Below, in pieces: positions 16,018 through 23,733 of a DNA stretch of 29,818 bases. This DNA is from Holophagaceae bacterium UBA1801 (GTDB lineage: Bacteria; Acidobacteriota; Holophagae; Holophagales; Holophagaceae). The notes beneath the pieces were generated by a model, which saw nothing but the letters and a program-made list of their open reading frames with translations, searched no databases and was not told where the DNA came from. How positions within the stretch are numbered: position 1 is the stretch's first letter; the number at the start of each line of letters is the position of its first letter. The translations under genes and the position numbers were made by a program. The stretch covers positions 21,844-51,661 of the forward strand of contig DCFP01000040.1 in NCBI GenBank assembly GCA_002319925.1. The letters are read 5' to 3'.

Positions 16018-17034
16018 ATGTCCACGCCATTGCATCCCCAGAACGTCGTCGCCCTGGTCTGGGACTTCGACAAGACCTTGATCCCCGGCTACATGCAGGA
16101 TCCGATTTTCGAGGAGTACCGCATCGATGATGTGGCCTTCTGGCGCGAGGTGAACGCCATTCCGGCTTACTGCCGGCGCTTCGGCGTGCACATGCATCCG
16201 GACAGCTCGTACCTGAATCATCTCCTCACCTACGTGCATCATGGGAAGATGCCGGGGCTCACCAATGCCAAGCTGCGGGAATTGGGGGCGCGGATCCGTT
16301 TTCATCCTGGCCTCCCGGACTTCTTCCAGCGGGTGAAGGAGGAGCTGCTGCGCATTCCCGATGCCCAGCGCTTCGAGCTGCGCCTGGAGCATTACATCGT
16401 CTCCACAGGCTTGCGCGAGATGATCGAAGGCAGCGCCATCCGGCCGTACGTGGACGACATCTGGGCCTCGGAGTTCATCGAAGCGCCACCGCCGCCGGGT
16501 TTCGATCCGGAAGCGACGCAGAACCTGGATGCTCCCGCACCCGCAGGGGCACTCTTCGATGTGCACGGCATCAGTCAGATCGCCGTGGCCTACGACAACA
16601 CGAGCAAGACGAGGGCGCTCTTCGAGATCAACAAGGGCAGCAACACCCAGCAAGGTATCGACGTGAACGCCAAGATGCGGCCCGAGGACCGCCGGGTGCC
16701 GTTCCGCAACATGATCTACATCGCCGACGGCCCCAGCGATGTGCCCGCGTTCTCCGTGATGCGGCAGTCCGGTGGCACGGCCTACGCGGTGTACCTCTCG
16801 GACAAGAGCACCGAGAGGGCCCGCGAGGAGAGCCGCCGGAGCCTGGAGCAGGTGGAGCGGTTGAGGAAGGACGGCCGCGTGGATCACTACGGCCCCGCGG
16901 ACTACCGGCCCGAGAGCCCCAGCGCGGACTGGCTCATCATGCGCATCCGGCAGATCGCCGAGGGCATCATCGAAGAACGGCGCGCAGCCCTGAAGGAACG
17001 CGTGGGGCCGCCGCCCATGCATCTGCCTCATTGA
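16018..17034 (+). CDS. HAD-family hydrolase (phosphoserine-phosphatase-like), function unknown
   Basis: A 338-residue protein with HAD motif I WDFDKTL (D16, D18), motif II VSTGL, a lysine in EINKGSN and motif IV IADGPSDVPAF. The spacing fits a cytoplasmic HAD phosphatase larger than typical phosphoserine phosphatases, with an extra helical cap and a charged C-terminal helix (about 260-330). The substrate cannot be inferred. It is divergent from the cysteine-desulfurase-like gene across 65 bp. The stop TGA (17032-17034) is 5 bp before the next gene's ATG, so these two are likely co-translated. Confidence 0.8.
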   Translation: MSTPLHPQNVVALVWDFDKTLIPGYMQDPIFEEYRIDDVAFWREVNAIPAYCRRFGVHMHPDSSYLNHLLTYVHHGKMPGLTNAKLRELGARIRFHPGLPDFFQRVKEELLRIPDAQRFELRLEHYIVSTGLREMIEGSAIRPYVDDIWASEFIEAPPPPGFDPEATQNLDAPAPAGALFDVHGISQIAVAYDNTSKTRALFEINKGSNTQQGIDVNAKMRPEDRRVPFRNMIYIADGPSDVPAFSVMRQSGGTAYAVYLSDKSTERAREESRRSLEQVERLRKDGRVDHYGPADYRPESPSADWLIMRIRQIAEGIIEERRAALKERVGPPPMHLPH

Positions 17035-17039
17035 GCATC

Positions 17040-17648
17040 ATGTTCCGCCCCACGGCCCTTTGCAGTTTTCGCTTCCGGGAGAAGGCTTCCGTCTTCCTAA
17101 CGGAGCTGCATCCGGCCGTCAATGCCGATGAACGCGCGGCCATTCTGGCGAAACTCCGCAAGCGGGACTTCGATGCCAATCACCACTGTACCGCCTGGCG
17201 CGAAGGGCTGCCCGTGGCGAGCCAGGGCAGCGACGACGACGGAGAGCCCTCCGGCACAGCCGGTGCGCCGATGCTGCGCGTGCTGGAAGGCGAGGGGCTT
17301 ACGGATGCACTTGCGGTCTGCATCCGCTGGTTCGGTGGCACGAAGCTCGGCACCGGCGGCCTGGTGCGGGCTTACACGGAAGGCATCCAGGGCGCCATCG
17401 CGGAGGCCCGTGCCCAGGGATTCCTGCAGGAAGCCAAGGTGTTCCGCACCGGCTCCATGTCCGTCCCGGCGGAACAGGCCCATCTGCCATTCACGACGCT
17501 GGGCGCCTTTGCCGAGGCGGAGGTGCTGGGCCAGGAATTCGGTCCGGGAACGGCCATCGTCCGCTTCCGGATGCCACCCGGACGCGAAGCGGCACTGGAA
17601 ACCGCCTGGCGCGAGCGGAGCCGCGGCGGTCGCATCGAGTGGGAGTAG
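17040..17648 (+). CDS. YigZ/IMPACT family protein (UPF0029)
   Basis: A 202-residue protein with the family hallmarks SDDDGEPSGTAGAPML and RWFGGTKLGTGGLVRAY, matching the YigZ core. H/C residues in HHCTAW near the start fit the usual AxHxCxAy stretch. A second small domain follows (PFTTLGAFAEAEV). In bacteria the family's role is not settled; the eukaryotic relative IMPACT modulates GCN2. ATG at 17040 is chosen; an in-frame TTG at 17031 overlaps the upstream stop and is a weaker alternative. It probably forms an operon with the HAD gene. Confidence 0.88.
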   Translation: MFRPTALCSFRFREKASVFLTELHPAVNADERAAILAKLRKRDFDANHHCTAWREGLPVASQGSDDDGEPSGTAGAPMLRVLEGEGLTDALAVCIRWFGGTKLGTGGLVRAYTEGIQGAIAEARAQGFLQEAKVFRTGSMSVPAEQAHLPFTTLGAFAEAEVLGQEFGPGTAIVRFRMPPGREAALETAWRERSRGGRIEWE

Positions 17649-17826
17649 CGACGGCTCATTATTTCGAGGCCAGCCGTTAATTTACATGCACGGCTGAGCA
17701 ATATCTGCAAACGCCGCATCGACCTCCGGAATCTCAAGTCCGTTGATGCATGGCTTCGTTCCGCACGACCCGGATGGTGGTTGTGGGGGGTGGGCCTGCT
17801 TTTCACTCTTTGCGAAAGGAGCTGTT

Positions 17827-18300
17827 GTGAGATCCCCATTCCGAATCGTCTTGCTTGCTGTCGCCGTTGCCCTGACTGCGCCTTCGGTGTTGATCGCGGA
17901 TGGTGGTAAGCCCACCGCCACCGTGGACGAACTGAGCGGCGTGCGCGAGCTGATCCAGTCCAAACATTGGTCCGCCGCCATCTCGCAACTGAAGCAGATC
18001 AACGACACCAGCAGCGCAGACTGGAACAATCTGATGGGCTTCACGTACCGGAAGTCAGATCCGCCAGATCTAGTCACGGCAGAAAAGTACTACCGCACGG
18101 CACTGGCCATCAATCCGAAGCACCTCGGCACTCTGGAATATCTGGGCGAGATGCGGCTGCAGCAGGGCGATCTCGCGGGTGCCGAGCAGCAGCTGGCGGC
18201 GCTGAAGAGTGCCACCTTCTTCAAGAGCTCGGAATACAAAGACCTTTCGAAGGCCATCGACCGCTATCGCTCCACGGGCAAGTACGTAGCCGAGGACTGA
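17827..18300 (+). CDS. Exported TPR-like small protein
   Basis: A 157-residue protein. GTG at 17827 is chosen because AAAGGAG (17815-17821) precedes it by 5 nt and it opens a Sec signal peptide (RSPFRIVLLAVAVALTAPS, likely cut near LIADGG). The mature part has TPR-like helix pairs, for example TAEKYYRTALAINPKHLGTL and EMRLQQGDLAGAEQQL, suggesting about two to three repeats for protein binding in the periplasm. No enzymatic motif is visible. It is followed convergently, 17 bp later, by the SPOR-NlpC lipoprotein gene. A longer frame from 17743 lacks a ribosome binding site. Confidence 0.75.
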   Translation: MRSPFRIVLLAVAVALTAPSVLIADGGKPTATVDELSGVRELIQSKHWSAAISQLKQINDTSSADWNNLMGFTYRKSDPPDLVTAEKYYRTALAINPKHLGTLEYLGEMRLQQGDLAGAEQQLAALKSATFFKSSEYKDLSKAIDRYRSTGKYVAED

Positions 18301-18317
18301 ACCCAGGGCTCATTTCC

Positions 18318-19118
18318 TCACAGGTAGGTTCTCGCGCCCACGAAATGGTTCCGATAGTACGAGTCGGCCAGCTGGTCCTTGCAGATGCTGCGGCCGTGAT
18401 TGGGCGCGTGGATGAAGGCGCCATCGCCGATGTAGAGACCTACGTGGGTGACCTCGCCGGAGCCGTTGGTGGCGAAGAAGACGAGATCCCCGGGCTGCAT
18501 CTGGTCCGCGTCCACGGGGTTCCCCGCATCGAACTGTTCGTGGGAGGAGCGCGGCAGACGGAGGCCGTTCAGGCGATAAACGGACATGGTGAGCCCGCTG
18601 CAATCGAAGCCCTGGGAGGTCGTGCCACCCCACAGATAGGGCGTGCCGATGTAGTTGCGGGCCGTTTCCACCAGATTGGCACGGAGTTCCTCGTTATCGC
18701 GGGGCTGTGCACGGGCCAGGGGAGGCTCTTCGGGCGCAGCCAGGTAGAATTCGCGAATGATGCCCGCGGAGCGCAAGGACTCGGCCTTCTGGCGCGCGGC
18801 CTCCTTCGTGGGGAAATCGCCGAAGCGCACCTTGTAGAGGCCCTGAGCCGACTTGAAGTAGGTGGCTTCGAGCCCCTGGGCCTGGAGGGAATCCGAAAGT
18901 CTCGCTGCGTTATCCACCTGCGCGAAGGCACCCACCTGGATGGTGTAGCCCAGACGCGCGAGTGGCTTGGCTGTCGGTTTGACGGCCGTTTTTTGCGTAG
19001 ACACAGGCCCCGACTCCACGGCGCTGGGGCCGCGCCAGCAGCCAGGCAAGGCCAGAGCAGCTACCAGGATCGCGGGGGCCACGAACCGGATGAGGGTCTG
19101 ACGGAAGCCGCTCTGCAT
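18318..19118 (-). CDS. SPOR-NlpC/P60 lipoprotein, murein endopeptidase
   Basis: A 266-residue protein. The N-terminus is a lipoprotein signal with lipobox LPGC (C27). Residues 57-128 form a SPOR domain (GYTIQVGAFAQVDNAARLSD ... YKVRFGDF), which in other proteins binds peptidoglycan lacking stem peptides. Residues about 143-266 are an NlpC/P60 cysteine peptidase with C173 in GFDCSGL, H225 in VTHVGLYIG and H237 in IHAPN. Such enzymes cut the D-iGlu/meso-DAP bond of stem peptides. The arrangement suggests an outer-membrane-anchored hydrolase recruited to denuded glycan, perhaps at septa (inference). The start ATG has AAGGA upstream (19126-19130). Divergent from the FadL-like gene. Confidence 0.9.
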   Translation of the reverse strand: MQSGFRQTLIRFVAPAILVAALALPGCWRGPSAVESGPVSTQKTAVKPTAKPLARLGYTIQVGAFAQVDNAARLSDSLQAQGLEATYFKSAQGLYKVRFGDFPTKEAARQKAESLRSAGIIREFYLAAPEEPPLARAQPRDNEELRANLVETARNYIGTPYLWGGTTSQGFDCSGLTMSVYRLNGLRLPRSSHEQFDAGNPVDADQMQPGDLVFFATNGSGEVTHVGLYIGDGAFIHAPNHGRSICKDQLADSYYRNHFVGARTYL

Positions 19119-19274
19119 GGATGAAATCCTTTTAAAAAATTGGAGCCCGATTGGATATTCTCCCCGGATCCCGCATCAAATTCACAAGCTGCTTTAGAAT
19201 GGCGGATGTATTGAATTATTAAACATCTCCGATTCCTTCCATGCCCATCGCCCCACCCCAGGAGTGGACACACC

Positions 19275-20627
19275 ATGACTAGGCGCACCCTCTGTTTTGT
19301 CCCGGCCCCGTTCATCGCCTCGCTCATCGCGATGTCCCTCGCGCCTCAGGCCACCGCTGCGGGTTTCCAGCTCAGAGAACAGAGTCCCAGCGCCCAGGGC
19401 ACCGCCTTCGCCGGGATTTCGGCCGGCGGCTCCGACATCGGGAGCATGTTCTTCAACCCCGCGACGATGACCCTCTTCTCCGATCAGCAGGTGGTGCTGG
19501 GTTCCAGCTACGTTATGCCGAACACGAGACTGGAGAACGGGTTCGCCACCCGTGCCGACGGCAGCATGATCTTCGGGCCTTCGTCCACGAACAATGCGGC
19601 GCAAAGCGCTGCGCTGCCAAACCTCTATGGCATGTGGAGCGTCACGCCGAACCTGAAGCTCGGCCTCTCCGTGAACGCGCCCTTCGGTCTGTCCACGGAT
19701 TACGATGCCGACTTCATCGGGCGCTATCACGGTCTGAAGTCGGATCTGAAGGTGATCGACATCGCGCCGAACATCGCGTACCGTATCAACCCGAAGTGGT
19801 CCATTGGGGCGGCCTTCGTGGCGCGGCACGCGGATGCGGAACTGTCCGAGGCGCTGGATTTCGGCACCTTGCTGGGCGCCCCGGGAGTGCTGGATGGCAC
19901 GGCCACCTTGAAGGGCAGCAGGTGGGGGTACGGTTATCGCGTGGGCGTTCTCTTCCAGCCCACCGACGCGCTGCGCTTCGGCCTGGCGCACCAGTCCGCG
20001 ATCAACATGAATCTCAAGGGCGACGCCTCGTTCCAGTTCAATGCTCTGACGCCCGCCATCGCGCAGATCGGCCTAACGCTTTCCGGCTTCTCCAACGGCG
20101 GTGCCACCGCGGAACTGAATCTTCCCGCCACGACTTCCCTGGGCATGGACTTCAAGGTCAGCGACAAGGTGACGCTCCAGGCGGAGATTGCTCGCACGGA
20201 TTGGTCCACCTTCGACGAGCTGCGGGTCAAGTTCAACAGCGGCCTGCCCGATGCCGTCACGACGGAACACTGGCGCAACACCTGGTTCTATTCCCTGGGC
20301 CTCAGCTGGCAGGCGACGGATGCATGGACGCTGCGCACCGGTATTGCCCATGACGAGAGCGCGGTGGACGATGCCTTCCGCACCCCGCGCATTCCCGACG
20401 GCGACCGTACCTGGGTTGCCCTCGGTGCCGGCTACGCGTTCAGCAAGCAGGTCTCCCTGGACTTCGCCTACACGCACCTCTTCGTAAAGAGCAGTCCCAT
20501 CGAGCTGCAGGCCTTCGAATCCGGTTACCTGCCCCTGGCCAGCCCCAACCTGCTGCGCGGAAACCTGAACGGCAGCTACAAGAGCAGCATCGATATCATC
20601 GCGGCCCAGCTCAAGTTCTCGTTCTGA
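19275..20627 (+). CDS. FadL/OmpP1/TodX-family outer-membrane transport protein
   Basis: A 450-residue beta-barrel protein. A signal peptide (1-29, ending TATAA|GFQLREQ) is followed by GFQLREQSPSAQGTAFAG and MFFNPATMTLF, the conserved FadL N-terminal hatch signatures (NPA). The protein ends in AQLKFSF, a terminal aromatic residue as expected for outer-membrane barrel assembly. FadL proteins pass long-chain fatty acids or other hydrophobic compounds across the outer membrane; the substrate here is unknown. AGGAG lies about 10 nt before the ATG. It appears monocistronic, with its own promoter in the AT-rich divergent gap (19119-19274), which was not resolved further. Confidence 0.9.
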   Translation: MTRRTLCFVPAPFIASLIAMSLAPQATAAGFQLREQSPSAQGTAFAGISAGGSDIGSMFFNPATMTLFSDQQVVLGSSYVMPNTRLENGFATRADGSMIFGPSSTNNAAQSAALPNLYGMWSVTPNLKLGLSVNAPFGLSTDYDADFIGRYHGLKSDLKVIDIAPNIAYRINPKWSIGAAFVARHADAELSEALDFGTLLGAPGVLDGTATLKGSRWGYGYRVGVLFQPTDALRFGLAHQSAINMNLKGDASFQFNALTPAIAQIGLTLSGFSNGGATAELNLPATTSLGMDFKVSDKVTLQAEIARTDWSTFDELRVKFNSGLPDAVTTEHWRNTWFYSLGLSWQATDAWTLRTGIAHDESAVDDAFRTPRIPDGDRTWVALGAGYAFSKQVSLDFAYTHLFVKSSPIELQAFESGYLPLASPNLLRGNLNGSYKSSIDIIAAQLKFSF

Positions 20628-20688
20628 GCGCATGAAACCTTCTTGCGGCTAAAAGGAAAACCCGGCTTCGCAGGAATGCATCAAAATC

Positions 20689-20706
20689 ATGCCTGGGTGC
20701 AGGCAT
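20689..20706 (+). other. Short perfect hairpin upstream of hypD
   Basis: ATGCCTG (20689-20695) and CAGGCAT (20700-20706) are exact reverse complements around GGTG. The hairpin ends 16 bp before the AGGAGG ribosome binding site of hypD. It has no T-run, so it is not an intrinsic terminator; it could be a protein site or an mRNA leader hairpin. Confidence 0.35.
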
Positions 20707-20732
20707 AGTGCGCCCATGCTGCAGGAGGCCCG

Positions 20733-21827
20733 ATGAAATTCCTGGACGAGTACCGCGATGGCGAAGCCGCGAAGCGATTCGTGGAAGCCATCCACCACGA
20801 GGTGACGAAACCCTGGAACCTCATGGAAGTCTGCGGCGGGCAGACCCACAGCATCGTGCGGTTCGGCATTGACGAGCTGCTGCCGAAATTCATCAACCTC
20901 ATCCATGGCCCAGGTTGTCCGGTATGCGTGACGCCGGTGGAACTCATCGACAAGGCCGTGGATATCGCCGCACGGCCCAACGTGATCTTCTGCTCCTTTG
21001 GCGACATGCTCCGGGTGCCGGGGACCAAGTCCGATCTCTTCGGCGTGAAGAGCCGGGGCGGCGATGTGCGCATCGTCTACTCGCCCCTCGATTGCCTGAA
21101 GGTGGCCGAAGAGAATCCAGGCAAGCAGGTGGTCTTCTTTGCGGTGGGTTTCGAGACCACGGCGCCGGCCAATGCCATGTCCGTTTTCGAGGCCAAGCGC
21201 CGGGGTCTCACGAATTACTCGATCCTGGTTTCCCACGTCCTCGTTCCTCCAGCGCTGGAAGCGGTGCTCTCCTCGCCCCAGCGGCGCGTGGACGGCTTCA
21301 TCGCCGCGGGCCACGTCTGCACCATCATGGGCACCCGGGAATACGAGCCACTGGTGGAGAAGTACAAGGTGCCCATCGTGGTGGCGGGCTTCGAGCCCCT
21401 GGACCTCCTGCAGGCCATCCACATGCTCGTGAAGCAGCTGGAAGAGGGCCGTCACGAGGTGGAGAACCAGTACGAACGCCTCGTGCGCGAGGACGGCAAC
21501 CGGCCCGCCCAGGACCTGATCAAGGCCGTTTTCGAAGTGAGGGACCGCGCTTGGCGCGGCATCGGCACCATCCCCAAGAGCGGCTGGGGCCTGCGCGCCG
21601 AGTACGCGGACTACGACGCCGAGCTCCGCTTCGACGTGAAGGACGTGGGCGGCCCCGAATCGACCGAGTGCATGAGCGGCCTCGTGCTCCAGGGCATCAT
21701 CAAACCCCACGAATGCCCCGCCTTCGGCACACGGTGCACGCCCGACAATCCCCTGGGCGCCACCATGGTGAGCAATGAAGGGGCTTGCGCGGCGTACTAC
21801 AGGTACCGGAGGCACGAAGCGAAGTGA
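20733..21827 (+). CDS. hypD: [NiFe]-hydrogenase maturation protein HypD
   Basis: A 364-residue protein, normal HypD length. Signatures: CGGQTH (C34), GPGCPVC (C62, C65), FAVGFETTAP, and a C-terminal [4Fe-4S] region including ECMSG, CPAFGTRCTP, PLGA and EGACAAYY. HypD with HypC carries the Fe that receives CO and two CN ligands from HypE/HypF before insertion into hydrogenase. A near-perfect AGGAGG lies 4 nt before the ATG. hypE follows, but a palindromic element with a nuclease-like gene sits between them. hypC, hypF, hypA and hypB are not in the window. Confidence 0.96.
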   Translation: MKFLDEYRDGEAAKRFVEAIHHEVTKPWNLMEVCGGQTHSIVRFGIDELLPKFINLIHGPGCPVCVTPVELIDKAVDIAARPNVIFCSFGDMLRVPGTKSDLFGVKSRGGDVRIVYSPLDCLKVAEENPGKQVVFFAVGFETTAPANAMSVFEAKRRGLTNYSILVSHVLVPPALEAVLSSPQRRVDGFIAAGHVCTIMGTREYEPLVEKYKVPIVVAGFEPLDLLQAIHMLVKQLEEGRHEVENQYERLVREDGNRPAQDLIKAVFEVRDRAWRGIGTIPKSGWGLRAEYADYDAELRFDVKDVGGPESTECMSGLVLQGIIKPHECPAFGTRCTPDNPLGATMVSNEGACAAYYRYRRHEAK

Positions 21828-21828
21828 A

Positions 21829-22342
21829 AGGATCACCGCAGAGGGCGCGGAGTTGAAGAGAAAGAGCGCAGAGAAAAGTAAAAATGAGAGAATTGGAACC
21901 GGCAATCAATGCACTATCAGAAAGGGTCATCGGGGCCGCCATAGAGGTTCATCGTGAGCTGGGGCCTGGACTCTTGGAATCGATATACGAACAGGCCTTG
22001 TGCCGGGAAATGGAATCGAGCGGTATTCTATTCGAGCGACAAGCTGCCATACCTGTGTTGTACAAAGGCAAGCCGCTTGAATGCTCATTGCGCTTGGATC
22101 TGATCGTGTCTCAAGCCATCATCGTGGAATTGAAGGCTGTCGATATCCTGTTGCCGATCCATGAAGCCCAGCTCTTGAGCTACCTGAGACTGGCACGCAA
22201 GCCCTTAGGGCTGCTCGTCAACTTCCACTCACCCACACTCAAGCAAGGTCTGAAACGTCTTATTAACTCTCATCACTCTTCCTGATCTGATTTTCTTTTC
22301 CTCTGCGCTCTTTCTTTCCTCCTCCGCGCTCTCTGCGGTCCA
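21829..22342. mobile_element. GCAGAG-box palindromic element, copy 3, carrying a GxxExxY gene
   Basis: Left arm 21831-21878 (GATCACCGCAGAGGGCGCGG at its start) and right arm 22291-22340 (ending GCGCTCTCTGCGGTC) are reverse complements of each other and match the arms of copies 1 and 2. In place of the short loop of those copies there is one complete gene (21884-22285). Only 5 nt separate the left arm from the start codon, and 5 nt separate the stop codon from the right arm. The element divides hypD from hypE. Target-site duplications were not evident; GATC/GATG-like ends recur at the copies. Mobility is inferred from the empty/loaded copies. Confidence 0.7.
21884..22285 (+). CDS. GxxExxY protein, PD-(D/E)xK nuclease-like
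   Basis: A 133-residue protein with the family-naming motif G29-LL-E32-SI-Y35 and a PD-(D/E)xK-like core: D72 in LRLDLIV and E82-L-K84 in IIVELKAV. These residues fit a metal-dependent nuclease active site, though activity of the family is not established to my knowledge. The gene is complete. It fits tightly inside the palindromic element, whose purine-rich left arm (GAGAAAAG) is the only possible ribosome binding region. It is in the same direction as hypD and hypE but unrelated to hydrogenase maturation. Best explanation: cargo or driver of the repeat element (inference). Confidence 0.88.
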   Translation: MRELEPAINALSERVIGAAIEVHRELGPGLLESIYEQALCREMESSGILFERQAAIPVLYKGKPLECSLRLDLIVSQAIIVELKAVDILLPIHEAQLLSYLRLARKPLGLLVNFHSPTLKQGLKRLINSHHSS

Positions 22343-22357
22343 TCTCTAGAGATTTCC

Positions 22358-23398
22358 ATGGAATTCGAACTCAACTGCCCGGTCCCGATGCGTCATGACA
22401 CAATCCAGCTGGCCCACGGCGGCGGAGGGCGCATCATGCGCGAGCTGCTGGAAAAGGTGATGCTCCCGGCCTTCAGCAATGAGGCTCTGGACGCGCGCCA
22501 TGACAGCGCGCTGCTGGAGATGGGCGGCTCGCGGGTGGCGTTCACCACCGACACGTACGTGGTGAATCCGCGGTTCTTCCCGGGGGGCAACATCGGCAAA
22601 CTGGCGGTCTACGGCACGGTGAACGATCTGGCCATGGGCGGGGCGAAGCCGAAATTCCTGAGCGTGGGCCTGATTCTGGAGGAAGGCTATGCCATCGAGG
22701 AATTGCGCCGCGTGGTGGAGGCCATGCGCACGGCGGCCGCGGAGTGCGGCGTGCAGATCGTCACAGGCGATACCAAGGTCGTGGACAAGGGGAAGGGGGA
22801 TGGCGTCTTCATCAACACCGCGGGCATCGGCTTGGTGCCTGAAGGCGTGAACATTGGTCCGCACCGCGTGCAGCCTGGGGACGCGGTCCTCGTCAGCGGC
22901 GATGTGGGACGCCACGGCATTGCGGTCATGAGCGTGCGGGAAGGCCTTGCCTTCGAAACGCCCATCGAAAGTGACTGCGCGCCCGTGCACCGGCTCGCTT
23001 CTGCGCTGCTGGAAGGTGGCGTGGATGTCCACTGCATGCGGGATCCCACTCGCGGAGGTCTCGCTTCCGTACTCAATGAGATCGCCACCGATGCGCAGGT
23101 GGGCGTGGAGGCAGTGGAGTCCGCGATCCCCGTGGAGGAAGGCGTGGCGGGGGCCTGCGAGATGCTGGGCCTCGATCCGCTCTACGTCGCCTGCGAGGGC
23201 CGGATGGTGGTGTTCGTTCCGGGCGAACAGGCCGTGAAGGCCGTGGGCCTTCTGCGCTCCGTCACCGGAGGCGAAGGCGCGGTCCGCATCGGCACCGTCA
23301 CGGCCGAGGACAAGGGCACGGTGTTCCTCCGCACATCGCTGGGCACCAAACGCATCCTGGATCTGCTATCCGGCGAGCAACTGCCCCGCATCTGCTGA
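22358..23398 (+). CDS. hypE: [NiFe]-hydrogenase maturation protein HypE
   Basis: A 346-residue PurM/ThiL-like ATPase. Visible: LAHGGGGRIM near the N-terminus, HDSALL, DTYVVNPRFFPGGNIG, VYGTVNDLAMGGA, GDTKVVDKG and the C-terminal PRIC with C346, which is carbamoylated by HypF and dehydrated to thiocyanate to give the cyanide ligands. Length and both ends are complete. The ATG at 22358 starts 18 nt after the right arm of the inserted element; ribosome binding is weak (AGAG), so translation may depend on the rebuilt leader. It is probably co-transcribed with hypD through the element. Confidence 0.95.
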   Translation: MEFELNCPVPMRHDTIQLAHGGGGRIMRELLEKVMLPAFSNEALDARHDSALLEMGGSRVAFTTDTYVVNPRFFPGGNIGKLAVYGTVNDLAMGGAKPKFLSVGLILEEGYAIEELRRVVEAMRTAAAECGVQIVTGDTKVVDKGKGDGVFINTAGIGLVPEGVNIGPHRVQPGDAVLVSGDVGRHGIAVMSVREGLAFETPIESDCAPVHRLASALLEGGVDVHCMRDPTRGGLASVLNEIATDAQVGVEAVESAIPVEEGVAGACEMLGLDPLYVACEGRMVVFVPGEQAVKAVGLLRSVTGGEGAVRIGTVTAEDKGTVFLRTSLGTKRILDLLSGEQLPRIC

Positions 23399-23733
23399 GC
23401 AACTCAGGATCGTCTTTTATCCCGGAAATGAGGCACAGGGCTGTGTTCCTGCAGTTGCAGTTCTTTCATCGCTGCCCATCGCCGTGCATCGCTGGCCGCA
23501 AATCTTTTCCACGAATTTACGAACTACATGAGCGAAGGCATTGATGAGTCCGGGCAAATGCAGATGGAAAACAGCATTGGCCAGCGATGGACAGCGATTC
23601 ACAACGATAAAAACAGCCCCTCACGCAATTCAGGGAAGGACGCCAGCGCAAAGAAATGAAGAGCAGAAACCCTTCGTGACTTTCTTGTCTGCTTGGTAGT
23701 GGGTCTATGTTACCGATGCAAAGCAGTATTGGT
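23399..23733. other. 335-bp gap between convergent hypE and the hybrid kinase
   Basis: No gene is seen. A small hairpin CTGAG-CAA-CTCAG (23395-23407) spans the hypE stop and is followed by a T-rich run (GTCTTTTA), a weak terminator candidate. Then comes a large palindromic element (23462-23614), described separately. The last 100 bp before the kinase's stop hold nothing recognised. Confidence 0.5.
23462..23614. repeat. Second palindromic family with ATCGCTG boxes
   Basis: Left arm 23462-23497 and the reverse complement of right arm 23579-23614 match at about 27 of 36 positions, both ending in CATCGCTGGCC. Similarity continues inward (CTTTTCCA vs GTTTTCCA, then ATTT) to about 23520 and 23555. 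Each arm is built of roughly 10-nt units beginning ATCG (ATCGCTGCCC, ATCGCCGTGC, ATCGCTGGCC). The central loop is about 34 nt. It is unrelated in sequence to the GCAGAG elements but similar in design. Confidence 0.75.

Noticed and set aside
15646..17031. Long minus-strand open frame of 461 codons opposite the HAD gene
   Set aside because: It is antisense to two well-supported genes, rich in low-complexity His/Arg/Gly, and shows no domain; a GC-rich shadow frame.
17649..17826. Terminator or small gene between yigZ and the TPR-like gene
   Set aside because: ACGGCT/AGCCGT could pair, but the loop is long and there is no T-run; no coding frame with a ribosome site apart from the GTG at 17827.
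20649..21905. 418-codon minus-strand frame opposite hypD
   Set aside because: It lies across hypD and reads through the repeat arm; no family features.
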